Notes under the pieces: model-generated
Databases searched by the model: none
What the model saw: the letters and a program-made list of their open reading frames with translations, nothing else
Told to the model about the DNA's origin: nothing
NCBI RefSeq assembly: GCF_003584105.1
Contig: NZ_QXFO01000011.1
Span: forward strand, 248,001 to 312,000
Direction: 5' to 3'
Source of the DNA: Flagellimonas taeanensis
GTDB lineage: Bacteria > Bacteroidota > Bacteroidia > Flavobacteriales > Flavobacteriaceae
DNA length: 64,000 bases
Shown here: positions 18,450 through 26,491 of the stretch, piece by piece
Layout: every line of letters begins with the position of its first letter
Numbering within the stretch: position 1 is the first letter of the stretch
Program-made: the position numbers and the translations under genes

Positions 18450-18869
18450 ATGAAAAATGGTGTACCTGTTTCCGAGATCATGACCAAAAAATTGGTCACG
18501 TTGAGCCCAAAAGATGACCTGGTCACTGCCGAGAGACTTTTCAAGAAACATCATATAAGGCACATTCCAGTGGTAAAGGGAGATGCGATTATTGGAATAC
18601 TGAGTTACACGGACTTGCTCCGTATCAGTTTTGCTGATGCCATCGACGAACATGAGGAATATGTGGACACCATAGTTTACAATATGTTCACCATACCCCA
18701 AGTGATGGTGCATGATGTGGTGACCGTTACCTCCAAGACCACGATCAGGGAAGTGGCGCAGTTTTTATCGCAAAAGGAATTCCATGCGCTTCCTGTAGTG
18801 GACGATGGAAAGCTGGTGGGCATTGTCACAACTACCGATTTGATAAGATACCTGTTGGAGCAATATTGA
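18450..18869 (+). CDS. CBS-domain pair protein
   Basis: This 139-residue protein consists only of two CBS domains (about 5-62 and 75-135). Each ends in the usual hydrophobic strand and helix (AIIGILSYTDLLR and LVGIVTTTDLIRYL). Such stand-alone pairs bind adenine nucleotides or related ligands and regulate a partner; none can be named here. It is monocistronic: a 228-bp gap precedes it, and a strong bidirectional terminator (18885-18912) follows. Confidence 0.9.
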   Translation: MKNGVPVSEIMTKKLVTLSPKDDLVTAERLFKKHHIRHIPVVKGDAIIGILSYTDLLRISFADAIDEHEEYVDTIVYNMFTIPQVMVHDVVTVTSKTTIREVAQFLSQKEFHALPVVDDGKLVGIVTTTDLIRYLLEQY

Positions 18870-18884
18870 ACCGGCAACAAAAAC

Positions 18885-18912
18885 AATCGCCCCAATTTTG
18901 GGGCGATTTTGT
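18885..18912. terminator. Bidirectional rho-independent terminator
   Basis: AATCGCCCCAA (18885-18895) pairs perfectly with TTGGGGCGATT (18898-18908) around a 2-nt centre; in practice the loop will be TTTT-sized. T-runs flank it on both strands (ATTTTG on plus; GATTGTTTTTG on minus). It separates the convergent CBS and DUF349 genes and reaches to the DUF349 stop codon. Confidence 0.9.
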
Positions 18913-20960
18913 TATTCTTCTTCGTTATCGTTGCTGTTCTCTTCTTCTTCGGCCTCTCTGTTGAGCCTGTTTTCGAGAATGTTCAGCTTTTTGAGCTTTT
19001 CTTTCCAGGTCTGAAGGGCCTCTTTCTGGTTGTCTATGTTTTTGATGACCTCTTGCACCAGCGGATTGTCCTCTGAGTCATTGGAGAAGAACTGGAGATT
19101 ATTTTCCAGTTGGCGTATTTCAGACTTGCTCTCGTCGATTTTTCTTCTGATGAACACCCGCTCATTGCCAATGGCGCGGTCGTCCTCCGTTTTGGCCAGT
19201 TCCTGCACCTTGTTCCCATATTTGATGAGCTCCGACTCTTGTCTGCTCACCCCCAACTTTTTCAGTAGGGCATCCACAATTTTGCTGAACTTGCCGTTAA
19301 TGTGCTTTTTGTTGTAGGGAATACGGCCATATTGCTTCCATTCGGCAAGGAACTCCTTGATCTCGGCCAAGTCTTTCTTTTTGTCCCCGCTGAGTTGAAA
19401 CTCCTTTAATCGTTCCAGACAGGCATTTTTCTTTTCAAAATTTTCATACTCGTCCTTCTGTGCTTCGTTCTTATCTGAGTGCAGGCGATCAAAATAGTGG
19501 TTGCACGCATCCTTGAAATCTTTCCAGATCTTGTCCGAATACCTTCTGGGTACATGGCCTATCTTTTTCCATTCGCTTTGGATGCGCTTCATTTCGGGTG
19601 TGACTTCGTCCCAATCATCGCGGTCCTTCAAAGAAATGGCAAGGTCCAAGAGGGCCTTTTTCTTATCCAGGTTCTGTTGTTGCTCCTTTTTCTGGTTCTT
19701 ATAAAAAGCGTTCTTGTTCCTATTGAATTTACGGACAGCATCCTTGAAGTGGCTCCAAGTTTCCTCGTTTACCCTTTGGGGCACTTTACCGGCCTTGAAG
19801 AAGGAATCCCGCAGCTTCTCAACTTCACTGATCTGCTGCTGAAGCGCCCTGTGGCTATTGGCGACATTTCCGGAAATCTGGACAATGGAGGCTATGATGT
19901 CCTGCTTTTTCTCGAGATTTTTTTCATAGACCTTTTCCTGTTCTTGGAAATGTTCCTGTCTACGCTGGTGCATGGCCTTGGTGGCATTGCTGAACCTTTC
20001 CCAGATTTCTTCCCTGTTCTCCTTTGCCACGGGACCAATGTCCTCTTTCCAAATCTTATGGAGGGTCTGGAGTTCCCTAAAGGCTTTGTTCAGGTCGGGT
20101 TCATCGGCCAAGGCTTCGGCCCGCTCCACCAATTTTTGCTTTTCTTCCAGATTGTGCTTGAAATCCAAGTCGCGCAGTTCCCGGTTCAGATGAAGGAAAT
20201 CGTAGAAGATTTCCATGTGGTGGTGGTAAGTGCGCCAAACATCGTTGTAGTGGTTGCGGGGAATGGGCCCTGCATTTTTCCAACTTTCCTGAAGGTTTTT
20301 GAAATTGTTGTAGGTGGTGTTGATGTCTTCCTCCACATCGATGAGCCCCTTGAGCTCTTCAATGATCTCCAATCGCTTTTGGAGATTGTTCTTGAGGTTC
20401 TGCTCCAGTTGTTTGTAATACTGGTCTCGCTTTTCACGATAATCGGCATATACTTCATTGAACTGCCTTTTGGCCACGGAGTTGTACTTAAAATCAATTT
20501 CATTGCCTCCCTTGGACACGAACTCTTCTTTCTTGTGTTCCAAAAACTCCTGGAATTTTTGGTCAAACTCATATTTTATGGCGCTGACATGTTTTCCAAT
20601 GGCCTGTACCTTTTCGTTCCGCACCAGCTTTTGAAGTTCGCCCACCAAGTTTTCCATGGGCATGGAGTGGTAATCCAAAAATGGGATGTAGTGACGTTTT
20701 TCATTGTCGGTATCTTCCGCGTCCTCCGCATTGGATTCATCTATCTCGTCAATTGGGTCGTTGGGACTGTCGGAATCTTTTGCGCTGTCCTCTTTGGAAT
20801 CGCTGCTTTCTGTCTTGTTTTCTTCCTTATTTTCAGATGCGGCTTCCTCGGACACGTTCGGTTCAGAAATGGGGCTTTCTTCCAAAGGTGCTTTAATGTT
20901 GTCCGATGTTTGCTCTGTGCCACCTTCAGCTTGCTGAAGTTTGTGTTCGTTGTCCTGCAT
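18912..20960 (-). CDS. DUF349 repeat protein with acidic N-terminus
   Basis: This 682-residue soluble protein has a low-complexity, Glu/Ser/Asp-rich N-terminus (about 1-90). Five DUF349 helical repeats follow, each marked by W-K-x-(2)-G-x-(I/V)-P, e.g. ESWKNAGPIPRN, KIWKEDIGPVAKEN, RDSFFKAGKVPQ, SEWKKIGHVPRRY and AEWKQYGRIPYNK. The C-terminal 100 residues are charged coiled coil ending in an acidic tail. DUF349 proteins are common in Bacteroidetes, and their function is not established. It follows the aroE gene in the same direction after a 143-bp gap, so it probably has its own promoter. Confidence 0.88.
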   Translation of the reverse strand: MQDNEHKLQQAEGGTEQTSDNIKAPLEESPISEPNVSEEAASENKEENKTESSDSKEDSAKDSDSPNDPIDEIDESNAEDAEDTDNEKRHYIPFLDYHSMPMENLVGELQKLVRNEKVQAIGKHVSAIKYEFDQKFQEFLEHKKEEFVSKGGNEIDFKYNSVAKRQFNEVYADYREKRDQYYKQLEQNLKNNLQKRLEIIEELKGLIDVEEDINTTYNNFKNLQESWKNAGPIPRNHYNDVWRTYHHHMEIFYDFLHLNRELRDLDFKHNLEEKQKLVERAEALADEPDLNKAFRELQTLHKIWKEDIGPVAKENREEIWERFSNATKAMHQRRQEHFQEQEKVYEKNLEKKQDIIASIVQISGNVANSHRALQQQISEVEKLRDSFFKAGKVPQRVNEETWSHFKDAVRKFNRNKNAFYKNQKKEQQQNLDKKKALLDLAISLKDRDDWDEVTPEMKRIQSEWKKIGHVPRRYSDKIWKDFKDACNHYFDRLHSDKNEAQKDEYENFEKKNACLERLKEFQLSGDKKKDLAEIKEFLAEWKQYGRIPYNKKHINGKFSKIVDALLKKLGVSRQESELIKYGNKVQELAKTEDDRAIGNERVFIRRKIDESKSEIRQLENNLQFFSNDSEDNPLVQEVIKNIDNQKEALQTWKEKLKKLNILENRLNREAEEEENSNDNEEE

Positions 20961-20996
20961 TAGTAAGTAGCTTTAGCTGTTGATTGATGATAATTA

Positions 20997-21023
20997 TAGC
21001 CAATTTAACAACTTAATTGGCTA
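20997..21023. repeat. Perfect 9-bp inverted repeat upstream of the DUF349 gene
   Basis: TAGCCAATT (20997-21005) and AATTGGCTA (21015-21023) form a perfect 9-bp stem with a 9-nt loop, in the 143-bp gap between aroE and the DUF349 gene. No T-run follows on either strand, so an operator or 5'-leader hairpin is likelier than a terminator. It lies 37 bp before the DUF349 start. Confidence 0.5.
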
Positions 21024-21103
21024 ATAGCAAAAGTATTGAATCTTCTTTTGCTCCAATGGCAAGTTGTGTGAATCGACAGGAAAGCTACGTTAGACGTCTT
21101 TTT

Positions 21104-21841
21104 TTATGGCGTGTTCCAGATTTTCCAAGCTTTTTCGGCCTGCCATTGCAGCATTCCCAGGCCATTCTGTATGGTCGCCCCATTGACTTCTCCAAGGGCA
21201 AGGAAAGTGGTTTTGTCCGGGTTGTAGATCAGATCGTACAACAAATGTTCCTTTCCAATATATTGGTAGGGAAGGTCAGGTTTTTTTTCAATATCGGGGT
21301 GGGTGCCCAAGGGCGTACAGTTCACGATCAGGGTGTTTTCTTCCATGATGGTCTTGTCCAGTTCATCATAGGTGTATTGTCCCACTTTTTTGCTCCGTGA
21401 AACGTATGTAGTGCCTATGCCCATCTCCTCGAGCACGAAACGTACCGCTTTGGAGGCGCCGCCCGTACCCAATATCAGGGCCTTTTTGTGATGCGGTCTT
21501 AACAAGGGTGCAAGCGATTTTTCAAAACCGTACGCGTCTGTGTTGAAGCCTTTCAGGCCATTTTCGGTAATTTTGATGGTGTTCACGGCACCGATTTTTT
21601 CCGCTTTGGCATCCAGCTGGTCCAGATAAACCAGTACTTCTTCTTTATACGGGATGGTTACGTTGAATCCCTTGATGTTGTCCTGTGAAAGCACGGATTC
21701 CAGTTCAGAGATGTCCTGAAGATCAAAGTTTTCATAACTGTGGTCATCCATTCCGAGGTCCTTGAATTTTTGGGTGAAATAGCCCTTGGAAAAAGAGTAT
21801 GAGATGTTCTTACCGAGAAGGCCGTACCTGTTTTTTTTCAT
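21104..21841 (-). CDS. aroE: Shikimate 5-dehydrogenase
   Basis: The enzyme (245 residues from the chosen start MKKNRYGLLG) reduces 3-dehydroshikimate to shikimate with NADPH in aromatic amino acid synthesis. The substrate pocket shows the Ser motif in ISYSFSKGYF and the conserved GFNVTIPYKE with catalytic lysine. The NADP-binding site has LILGTGGASKAV, and NTDAYGF and NGLGMLQWQAEKAW follow. It lies at the end of a minus-strand run and starts 32 bp inside the preceding DUF368 gene. An upstream ATG at 21856 would add five residues. Confidence 0.95.
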   Translation of the reverse strand: MKKNRYGLLGKNISYSFSKGYFTQKFKDLGMDDHSYENFDLQDISELESVLSQDNIKGFNVTIPYKEEVLVYLDQLDAKAEKIGAVNTIKITENGLKGFNTDAYGFEKSLAPLLRPHHKKALILGTGGASKAVRFVLEEMGIGTTYVSRSKKVGQYTYDELDKTIMEENTLIVNCTPLGTHPDIEKKPDLPYQYIGKEHLLYDLIYNPDKTTFLALGEVNGATIQNGLGMLQWQAEKAWKIWNTP

Positions 21842-22847
21842 TTCTGTTCTTTCCATACCAATCCAACAGCAATAATATTAAAATCCCAAGGATTATAAAA
21901 AGCAAAGCCCACCAGGTTTCAGCCAGAGCAATGTCCGGAAGGTAGCGTTTGTAGTTAAGCACTATTTTGTCCCCATTGGAATCCAACAAGGGGTTTCCCT
22001 CCGGACCCAGTTTAAACATGGTCCTTTTCCATGGCCAAAGCACTCCGAGCGAACCTGTTATGAAGCCTAGGATGACGGCCGTGGTTGTGGCCTTGTAATG
22101 CTTGAGCACATAGCTGAGCAAATGGGAGAAAGTAACCAGTCCTGTGGCAGATCCCAGCGTGAATACGGCCAATATCTTTAGGGTACGGATACGCTCCCCG
22201 TTGTCCACAAAGCTGAAATCACCTGCAAAGATATCTGAAAAGGTGTCATAGAGGGCATTCACAGAGTCCACCAATAGCAACACATAGTTGCCCAGAAGGA
22301 TCAAGATGAAGGAGCCGGAAAGTCCGGGAAGGGTCATCCCGGAAACACTGATAATTCCACAAAAGAAGATAAATATCAAATTGTCGTTTTCCTTGGCCGG
22401 GTTGAGAAAACTAATGGAAATGCCAATGAGCAGCCCGATAATGCCTGCTGGAACCGTTCTTCGGTTCCATGGCTCAAAATCTTTACCGATATAGTAGATG
22501 GATCCTATGACCATTCCAAAGAATGTGGCCCATACAAATATCTCGTTATGGTCCAAAAAGTAATCCAGTATCCTCGAAACACTGAAATAGCTCACCAGCA
22601 TCCCAAAGATCAAAAGGATCAAAAACTGTGCGTTGGTGTATTTGTAAAAGCTCTTGAACCTGCCGTTAAAAAGTAATTTAACCGCTTTGGAATTGAGTTT
22701 TTGGAGGGAATAGATGAACTCTTCGTAAAAGCCGCCCACAAAGGCCACGATGCCCCCAGATACCCCAGGGACCTTGTTGGCCGCTCCCATACAGAGGCCC
22801 TTGATGACCAAGAAGAAATTATCCAGAAACGTCCTAGGTTGGTGCAT
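21810..22847 (-). CDS. DUF368 polytopic membrane protein (paralogue 2)
   Basis: This 345-residue protein has about eight to nine membrane segments. The N-terminal signature KGLCMGAANKVPGVSGGIVAF and the internal SGMTLPGLSGSFILILLGNY are the two inverted-like PGxSG motifs of DUF368. The family (including PopT-type proteins) is linked to translocation of undecaprenyl phosphate across the membrane; applying that here is by family knowledge. It is tandem with a second DUF368 gene 18 bp upstream and overlaps aroE. It lacks several residues of its paralogue's ADVVPGVSGGT motif (ANKVPGVSGGI). Confidence 0.88.
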   Translation of the reverse strand: MHQPRTFLDNFFLVIKGLCMGAANKVPGVSGGIVAFVGGFYEEFIYSLQKLNSKAVKLLFNGRFKSFYKYTNAQFLILLIFGMLVSYFSVSRILDYFLDHNEIFVWATFFGMVIGSIYYIGKDFEPWNRRTVPAGIIGLLIGISISFLNPAKENDNLIFIFFCGIISVSGMTLPGLSGSFILILLGNYVLLLVDSVNALYDTFSDIFAGDFSFVDNGERIRTLKILAVFTLGSATGLVTFSHLLSYVLKHYKATTTAVILGFITGSLGVLWPWKRTMFKLGPEGNPLLDSNGDKIVLNYKRYLPDIALAETWWALLFIILGILILLLLDWYGKNRNEKKQVRPSR

Positions 22848-22865
22848 GGGCCAAAATATGTTTTC

Positions 22866-23783
22866 TTATTTTTTGGAAGCTGCTTTTTCCAGGATAAAAA
22901 TAAGCGAAAAACCTAGTATGGCTAGGATTATGGCAAGCATTAATTGATTATCGCCCTCAAATGCACCGGGCAGTACGTTGATGTCATCGACAACAATGGT
23001 CTTTTCCCCAAAAGTGCGGGTCTGGAGCACCTTTTTCCAAGGCCAGATCTTGTTCAGGGATCCCAAAATGAAACCGGTGAGGAGTGCCAAGGTACTATTC
23101 TTGTAGTTGCTGAACATCCACTTCAGGAGGCGGGCAAAGCTCAACAGTCCGACAATGGCCCCAAGGGCAACGGTGAGCACTATTTTGATGTCCCTTTCAT
23201 GGACGGCATCCAAAATGGTCTTGTAGGAGCCCAGCAGTACCAAAATGAAAGCACCGGAAATCCCTGGAAGGATCATGGCACATACCGCCAAGGCCCCCGA
23301 CATGAAAAGATAGGGTAGGCTGTCCGTGTTCTCGCTCACGGGAAGTTCGGTGATAAAATAGGCAACAACGGCACCCAGCACAAAAACGACCACAGTGCCC
23401 AAGTTCCATTTTTGGATCTCCTTCCCCACAAAAAATACACTGGCCACTACCAATCCGAAGAAGAAGGACCACAGCAGCACGGGCTCATTTTCCAAAAGCC
23501 AGCTAAGAAACTTGGCGAGGGAAAGCACGCTGATGAATATGCCCGCAAAAAGCGCGAGCAAAAAATTGCCGTTGATTTTGTTCCAAAAAGCCTTGACACC
23601 TTCTTTTCGCAAAACGGAGATAAGGGATAGGTCAATATTGTTGATGGAGGTGATGAGTTCTTCGTAGATGCCCGAAATAAAGGCAATCGTGCCCCCGGAC
23701 ACCCCTGGGACCACATCTGCGGCACCCATGGCCATTCCTTTGAGGGTAATAATGATATAGTCCGCTAATCGGCGTGGTTTCAT
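22866..23783 (-). CDS. DUF368 polytopic membrane protein (paralogue 1)
   Basis: The 305-residue protein (start MKPRRLADYI) has the canonical DUF368 signature GAADVVPGVSGGTIAFISG and the internal CAMILPGISGAFILVLLGSY. Around eight transmembrane helices are visible. DUF368/PopT proteins are candidate undecaprenyl-phosphate flippases that recycle the lipid carrier for cell wall and surface glycans. The start at 23783 fits the family N-terminus; an ATG at 23804, 3 bp after the TPR gene stop, would add seven residues. It follows the TPR gene almost without a gap. Confidence 0.9.
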   Translation of the reverse strand: MKPRRLADYIIITLKGMAMGAADVVPGVSGGTIAFISGIYEELITSINNIDLSLISVLRKEGVKAFWNKINGNFLLALFAGIFISVLSLAKFLSWLLENEPVLLWSFFFGLVVASVFFVGKEIQKWNLGTVVVFVLGAVVAYFITELPVSENTDSLPYLFMSGALAVCAMILPGISGAFILVLLGSYKTILDAVHERDIKIVLTVALGAIVGLLSFARLLKWMFSNYKNSTLALLTGFILGSLNKIWPWKKVLQTRTFGEKTIVVDDINVLPGAFEGDNQLMLAIILAILGFSLIFILEKAASKK

Positions 23784-23807
23784 GTAACTTAAATATGATG
23801 ACAAGGA

Positions 23808-25208
23808 TTAGGTTGAGGTCTTTTTTATTTTGGAAACCAAGGCCTTTACCCATTTCACTTCGCTGAACTCTGGAAATTCCCCGTCGAACAACTCCAGTTT
23901 GTCCAAATCCATTTTCATGGCGTCCGCCAATGTTTTCTTGGCTTCCGGGATTTCGTTGTTCTTCAGGTAGATTCCGGCCAGTTTATACGTGAGCTTGGCA
24001 CTGTCGGGATAAAATTCCAAACCTTGGATCAAAACCTGTATGGAGGAATTCAAATCGCCCATTCTTTTCAGTACCTCTGCCCAATTTTTCCAGGTATCCA
24101 GTTCATAGTTCCCTAGGTCCACAGTCTGTTTGTAGGCAAAATCAGCCTCGTCCAAATTGTCAAGGGCAAAGTAGATTTTGGCGGCTTTTTTCCAATAGAG
24201 CGGATTCTCTCCATCAATATTGATGGCCTTGTTGATATAGTAGAGTGCCTTTTCGTGGTTCTTTTGCCTAAAATGGAAATCCGTAATGGCCAACCAACCT
24301 TTGTCCAACAGAGGGTCTTCATGTACCGTGTGGTAGTAATAGTATTTCGCCAGATCATAGTTGCCCAGTTTTTCATGGCATTTCCCAAGGCGTAGGAAGG
24401 CATGGGAAGTGGGATCCTCCATGGAAATGGTGGCCTCGTAATTTTCTATGGCTTCGTTGTACCGTCCCAACTTTTCGAGCACCTTGCCTTTTTCAAAATA
24501 GGCCCCGATGAAGGAATCGTCGGAAATTACGGCAAAATCAAATGCGGTCAGGGCTTCTTGGAACATGTCCATGGCGTAGTACATCTTGCCCAACTGGTGC
24601 CAGGCCACTTCGCAATAGGGATTGCGTTCCAAATAGTCGTTCAGGTAGTGTATGGCCCCGTCAAAATCTTCGAGGAACTCGAAACAATAGATGACATTGT
24701 AGAGCGATGAATAGTCACTTTCATCATACTCCACACATTTCATGAAACTGAGCTTGGCACGTTCATGGTCGTCCATGAACAAGTATTCCATGCCCAAGAG
24801 CGAATGGATGTCAAAAGTGTCGTCCGTGAGGTGCAGGGCATCCAATAACAGGTTTACCGCAGCTTGGTGGTTGTCCTGTTTGGATTGGATGTTGGCCCTT
24901 TGGATATAGATTTCCTCGTTGAGGGCATCTATGTCCTGAATTTCGTCCAATAATTTTTCAGCGGCCTCGAATTTGTCCTCAAACGCCAATACTTCAACCT
25001 GCAACAATTTTAGCTCCAAGGAGTTTGGGTGTTGTTCCAAGCCTATTTGGATAGCTTTCTTCCCTAGGGAGATTTTTCCATTGTTGAGGTAGTGGTGAAT
25101 GATCTCCTCAAAGTCCTCGGAGTCAAAGAAATAGACGTCGTCCGTCTTGAGCATTGACTCGAATTTGCTGATGGATTTGTCAGGATATTCGTTAGAATCT
25201 AACGCCAT
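23808..25208 (-). CDS. Tetratricopeptide repeat protein
   Basis: The 466-residue soluble protein has no signal peptide and is built of about ten to eleven TPR units from residue 40 onward. Examples are GAYFEKGKVLEKLGRYNEAI, HAFLRLGKCHEKLGNYDLA and PLYWKKAAKIYFALDNLDEA. TPR solenoids mediate protein-protein contacts; no partner can be named. It lies in the run aminotransferase-TPR-DUF368-DUF368-aroE, a gene order I recognise as common in Flavobacteriaceae. The 86-bp gap upstream may contain a promoter. Confidence 0.9.
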   Translation of the reverse strand: MALDSNEYPDKSISKFESMLKTDDVYFFDSEDFEEIIHHYLNNGKISLGKKAIQIGLEQHPNSLELKLLQVEVLAFEDKFEAAEKLLDEIQDIDALNEEIYIQRANIQSKQDNHQAAVNLLLDALHLTDDTFDIHSLLGMEYLFMDDHERAKLSFMKCVEYDESDYSSLYNVIYCFEFLEDFDGAIHYLNDYLERNPYCEVAWHQLGKMYYAMDMFQEALTAFDFAVISDDSFIGAYFEKGKVLEKLGRYNEAIENYEATISMEDPTSHAFLRLGKCHEKLGNYDLAKYYYYHTVHEDPLLDKGWLAITDFHFRQKNHEKALYYINKAINIDGENPLYWKKAAKIYFALDNLDEADFAYKQTVDLGNYELDTWKNWAEVLKRMGDLNSSIQVLIQGLEFYPDSAKLTYKLAGIYLKNNEIPEAKKTLADAMKMDLDKLELFDGEFPEFSEVKWVKALVSKIKKTST

Positions 25209-25294
25209 AGGAACTTTTTTGGTTTGACTATGGACTTAAAATTAACCCTTTGGGTATCTCTTTAGGTCCAAAAATCGGGTATGTTATCAACAAA

Positions 25295-26491
25295 TTAGTT
25301 AACAGTGTCGGGTTTATACTCGTTCAAGATACTAATGATTATGTCGCAACCGACCTCAATTTCTTTCAACGAAATGGTCAAAGGTGGTGAAATTCTTGCT
25401 GCCCTGCCTTCAAACAGCAACCAAAAAAGAATGAGACCCCTTTTGGCGGCCTCCAATATCAGATGGTCTGCCACTTCCTTGGTTTCTAGCATCACGGCCA
25501 GCATTAGCCCTTTGCCCCGGACCTCGGTGATCAAGGGGTGGACCAACAGTTTTCGGAAGAGGTTTTCCTTTTCCAGTGTCTGTGGAATCAAGGCGGTTTC
25601 CATAAGCTCCCGCAAAGTGGCCAAACTGGCGGCAGCGATTACGGGATTTCCACCAAAGGTGGTAATATGGCCCAATTTTGGACTGTGCTGTAACTGGGCC
25701 ATCATTTCTTTTGAGGCCACAAAGGCACCTACAGGCAAGCCGGAGGCCATTCCTTTGCCGATCACGAGGATATCGGGTACGCAGTTGAAATGTTCAAAAG
25801 CGAAAAGCGCCCCGGTACGGCCAAAACCTGGTTGGATCTCATCAAGAATGAGCAAAGCACCCATTTCGTCACAGCGTTTTCTGACTTTTTCCAGATACCC
25901 ATTTTCCGGAAGGATGAAACCTGCTCCCCCTTGTATGGTCTCCAAGACCACAGCGGCCGTTTTTTCGGTGATCTTTGCCAGATCTTCCCCTACGTTGAAA
26001 TTGATAAAGCGCACATCGGGAATCAAGGGCCTGAACGCACTTTTACGCTCTTCATAGCCCATAAGGCTCAAACTGCCCATGGTGTTTCCGTGGTAGGCAT
26101 GGTTGGCGGCTATGATCTGCGATCGACCCGTATTCCTTCTGGCCAGTTTTATGGCCCCTTCCATGGCTTCGGTTCCGGAATTGACCAAATAGGTGGTCTC
26201 TAAAGTTTTGGGTAGGTGGGCGGCCAAAAGTTTTGTAAACTCCACTGCTGGGCGCTGCACATATTCCCCGTAGACCATCACATGCATGTATTTGTCCACC
26301 TGTTCCTTGATGGCCTCGATGACCCTTGGATGGCCATGGCCCAACCCACAGGCGGACACGCCGGCCACAAAATCCAAGTGCGCCTTGCCTTCGTGGTCGT
26401 AGATATAGCTGCCCTTTGCATGGGAGACCTCCAATCCCAAGGGATGTGGTGTGGTCTGGGCTTGATGGATGAAAAAGTCGTCTTTGTACAT
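25295..26491 (-). CDS. Class-III aminotransferase (acetylornithine/4-aminobutyrate type)
   Basis: This 398-residue PLP enzyme has the family features LVNSGTEAMEGAIKLAR, NHAYHGNT, LILDEIQPGFGRTG and the Schiff-base lysine K246 in VIGKGMASGLPVGAF. GHITTFGGNPVIAAA forms the late phosphate-binding site. The exact substrate among acetylornithine, ornithine, GABA or aspartate-type donors cannot be assigned. Its ATG overlaps the stop of the OstA-like gene by one base (TAATG), so expression is coupled to an envelope gene although no functional link is evident. Confidence 0.9.
   Translation of the reverse strand: MYKDDFFIHQAQTTPHPLGLEVSHAKGSYIYDHEGKAHLDFVAGVSACGLGHGHPRVIEAIKEQVDKYMHVMVYGEYVQRPAVEFTKLLAAHLPKTLETTYLVNSGTEAMEGAIKLARRNTGRSQIIAANHAYHGNTMGSLSLMGYEERKSAFRPLIPDVRFINFNVGEDLAKITEKTAAVVLETIQGGAGFILPENGYLEKVRKRCDEMGALLILDEIQPGFGRTGALFAFEHFNCVPDILVIGKGMASGLPVGAFVASKEMMAQLQHSPKLGHITTFGGNPVIAAASLATLRELMETALIPQTLEKENLFRKLLVHPLITEVRGKGLMLAVMLETKEVADHLILEAAKRGLILFWLLFEGRAARISPPLTISLKEIEVGCDIIISILNEYKPDTVN

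Noticed and set aside
19479-20963. A 494-codon open frame on the plus strand opposite the DUF349 gene
   Set aside because: The Lys/Glu-rich sense codons give a Phe/Leu/Val-rich antisense shadow; the DUF349 frame has clear repeats and a normal start.
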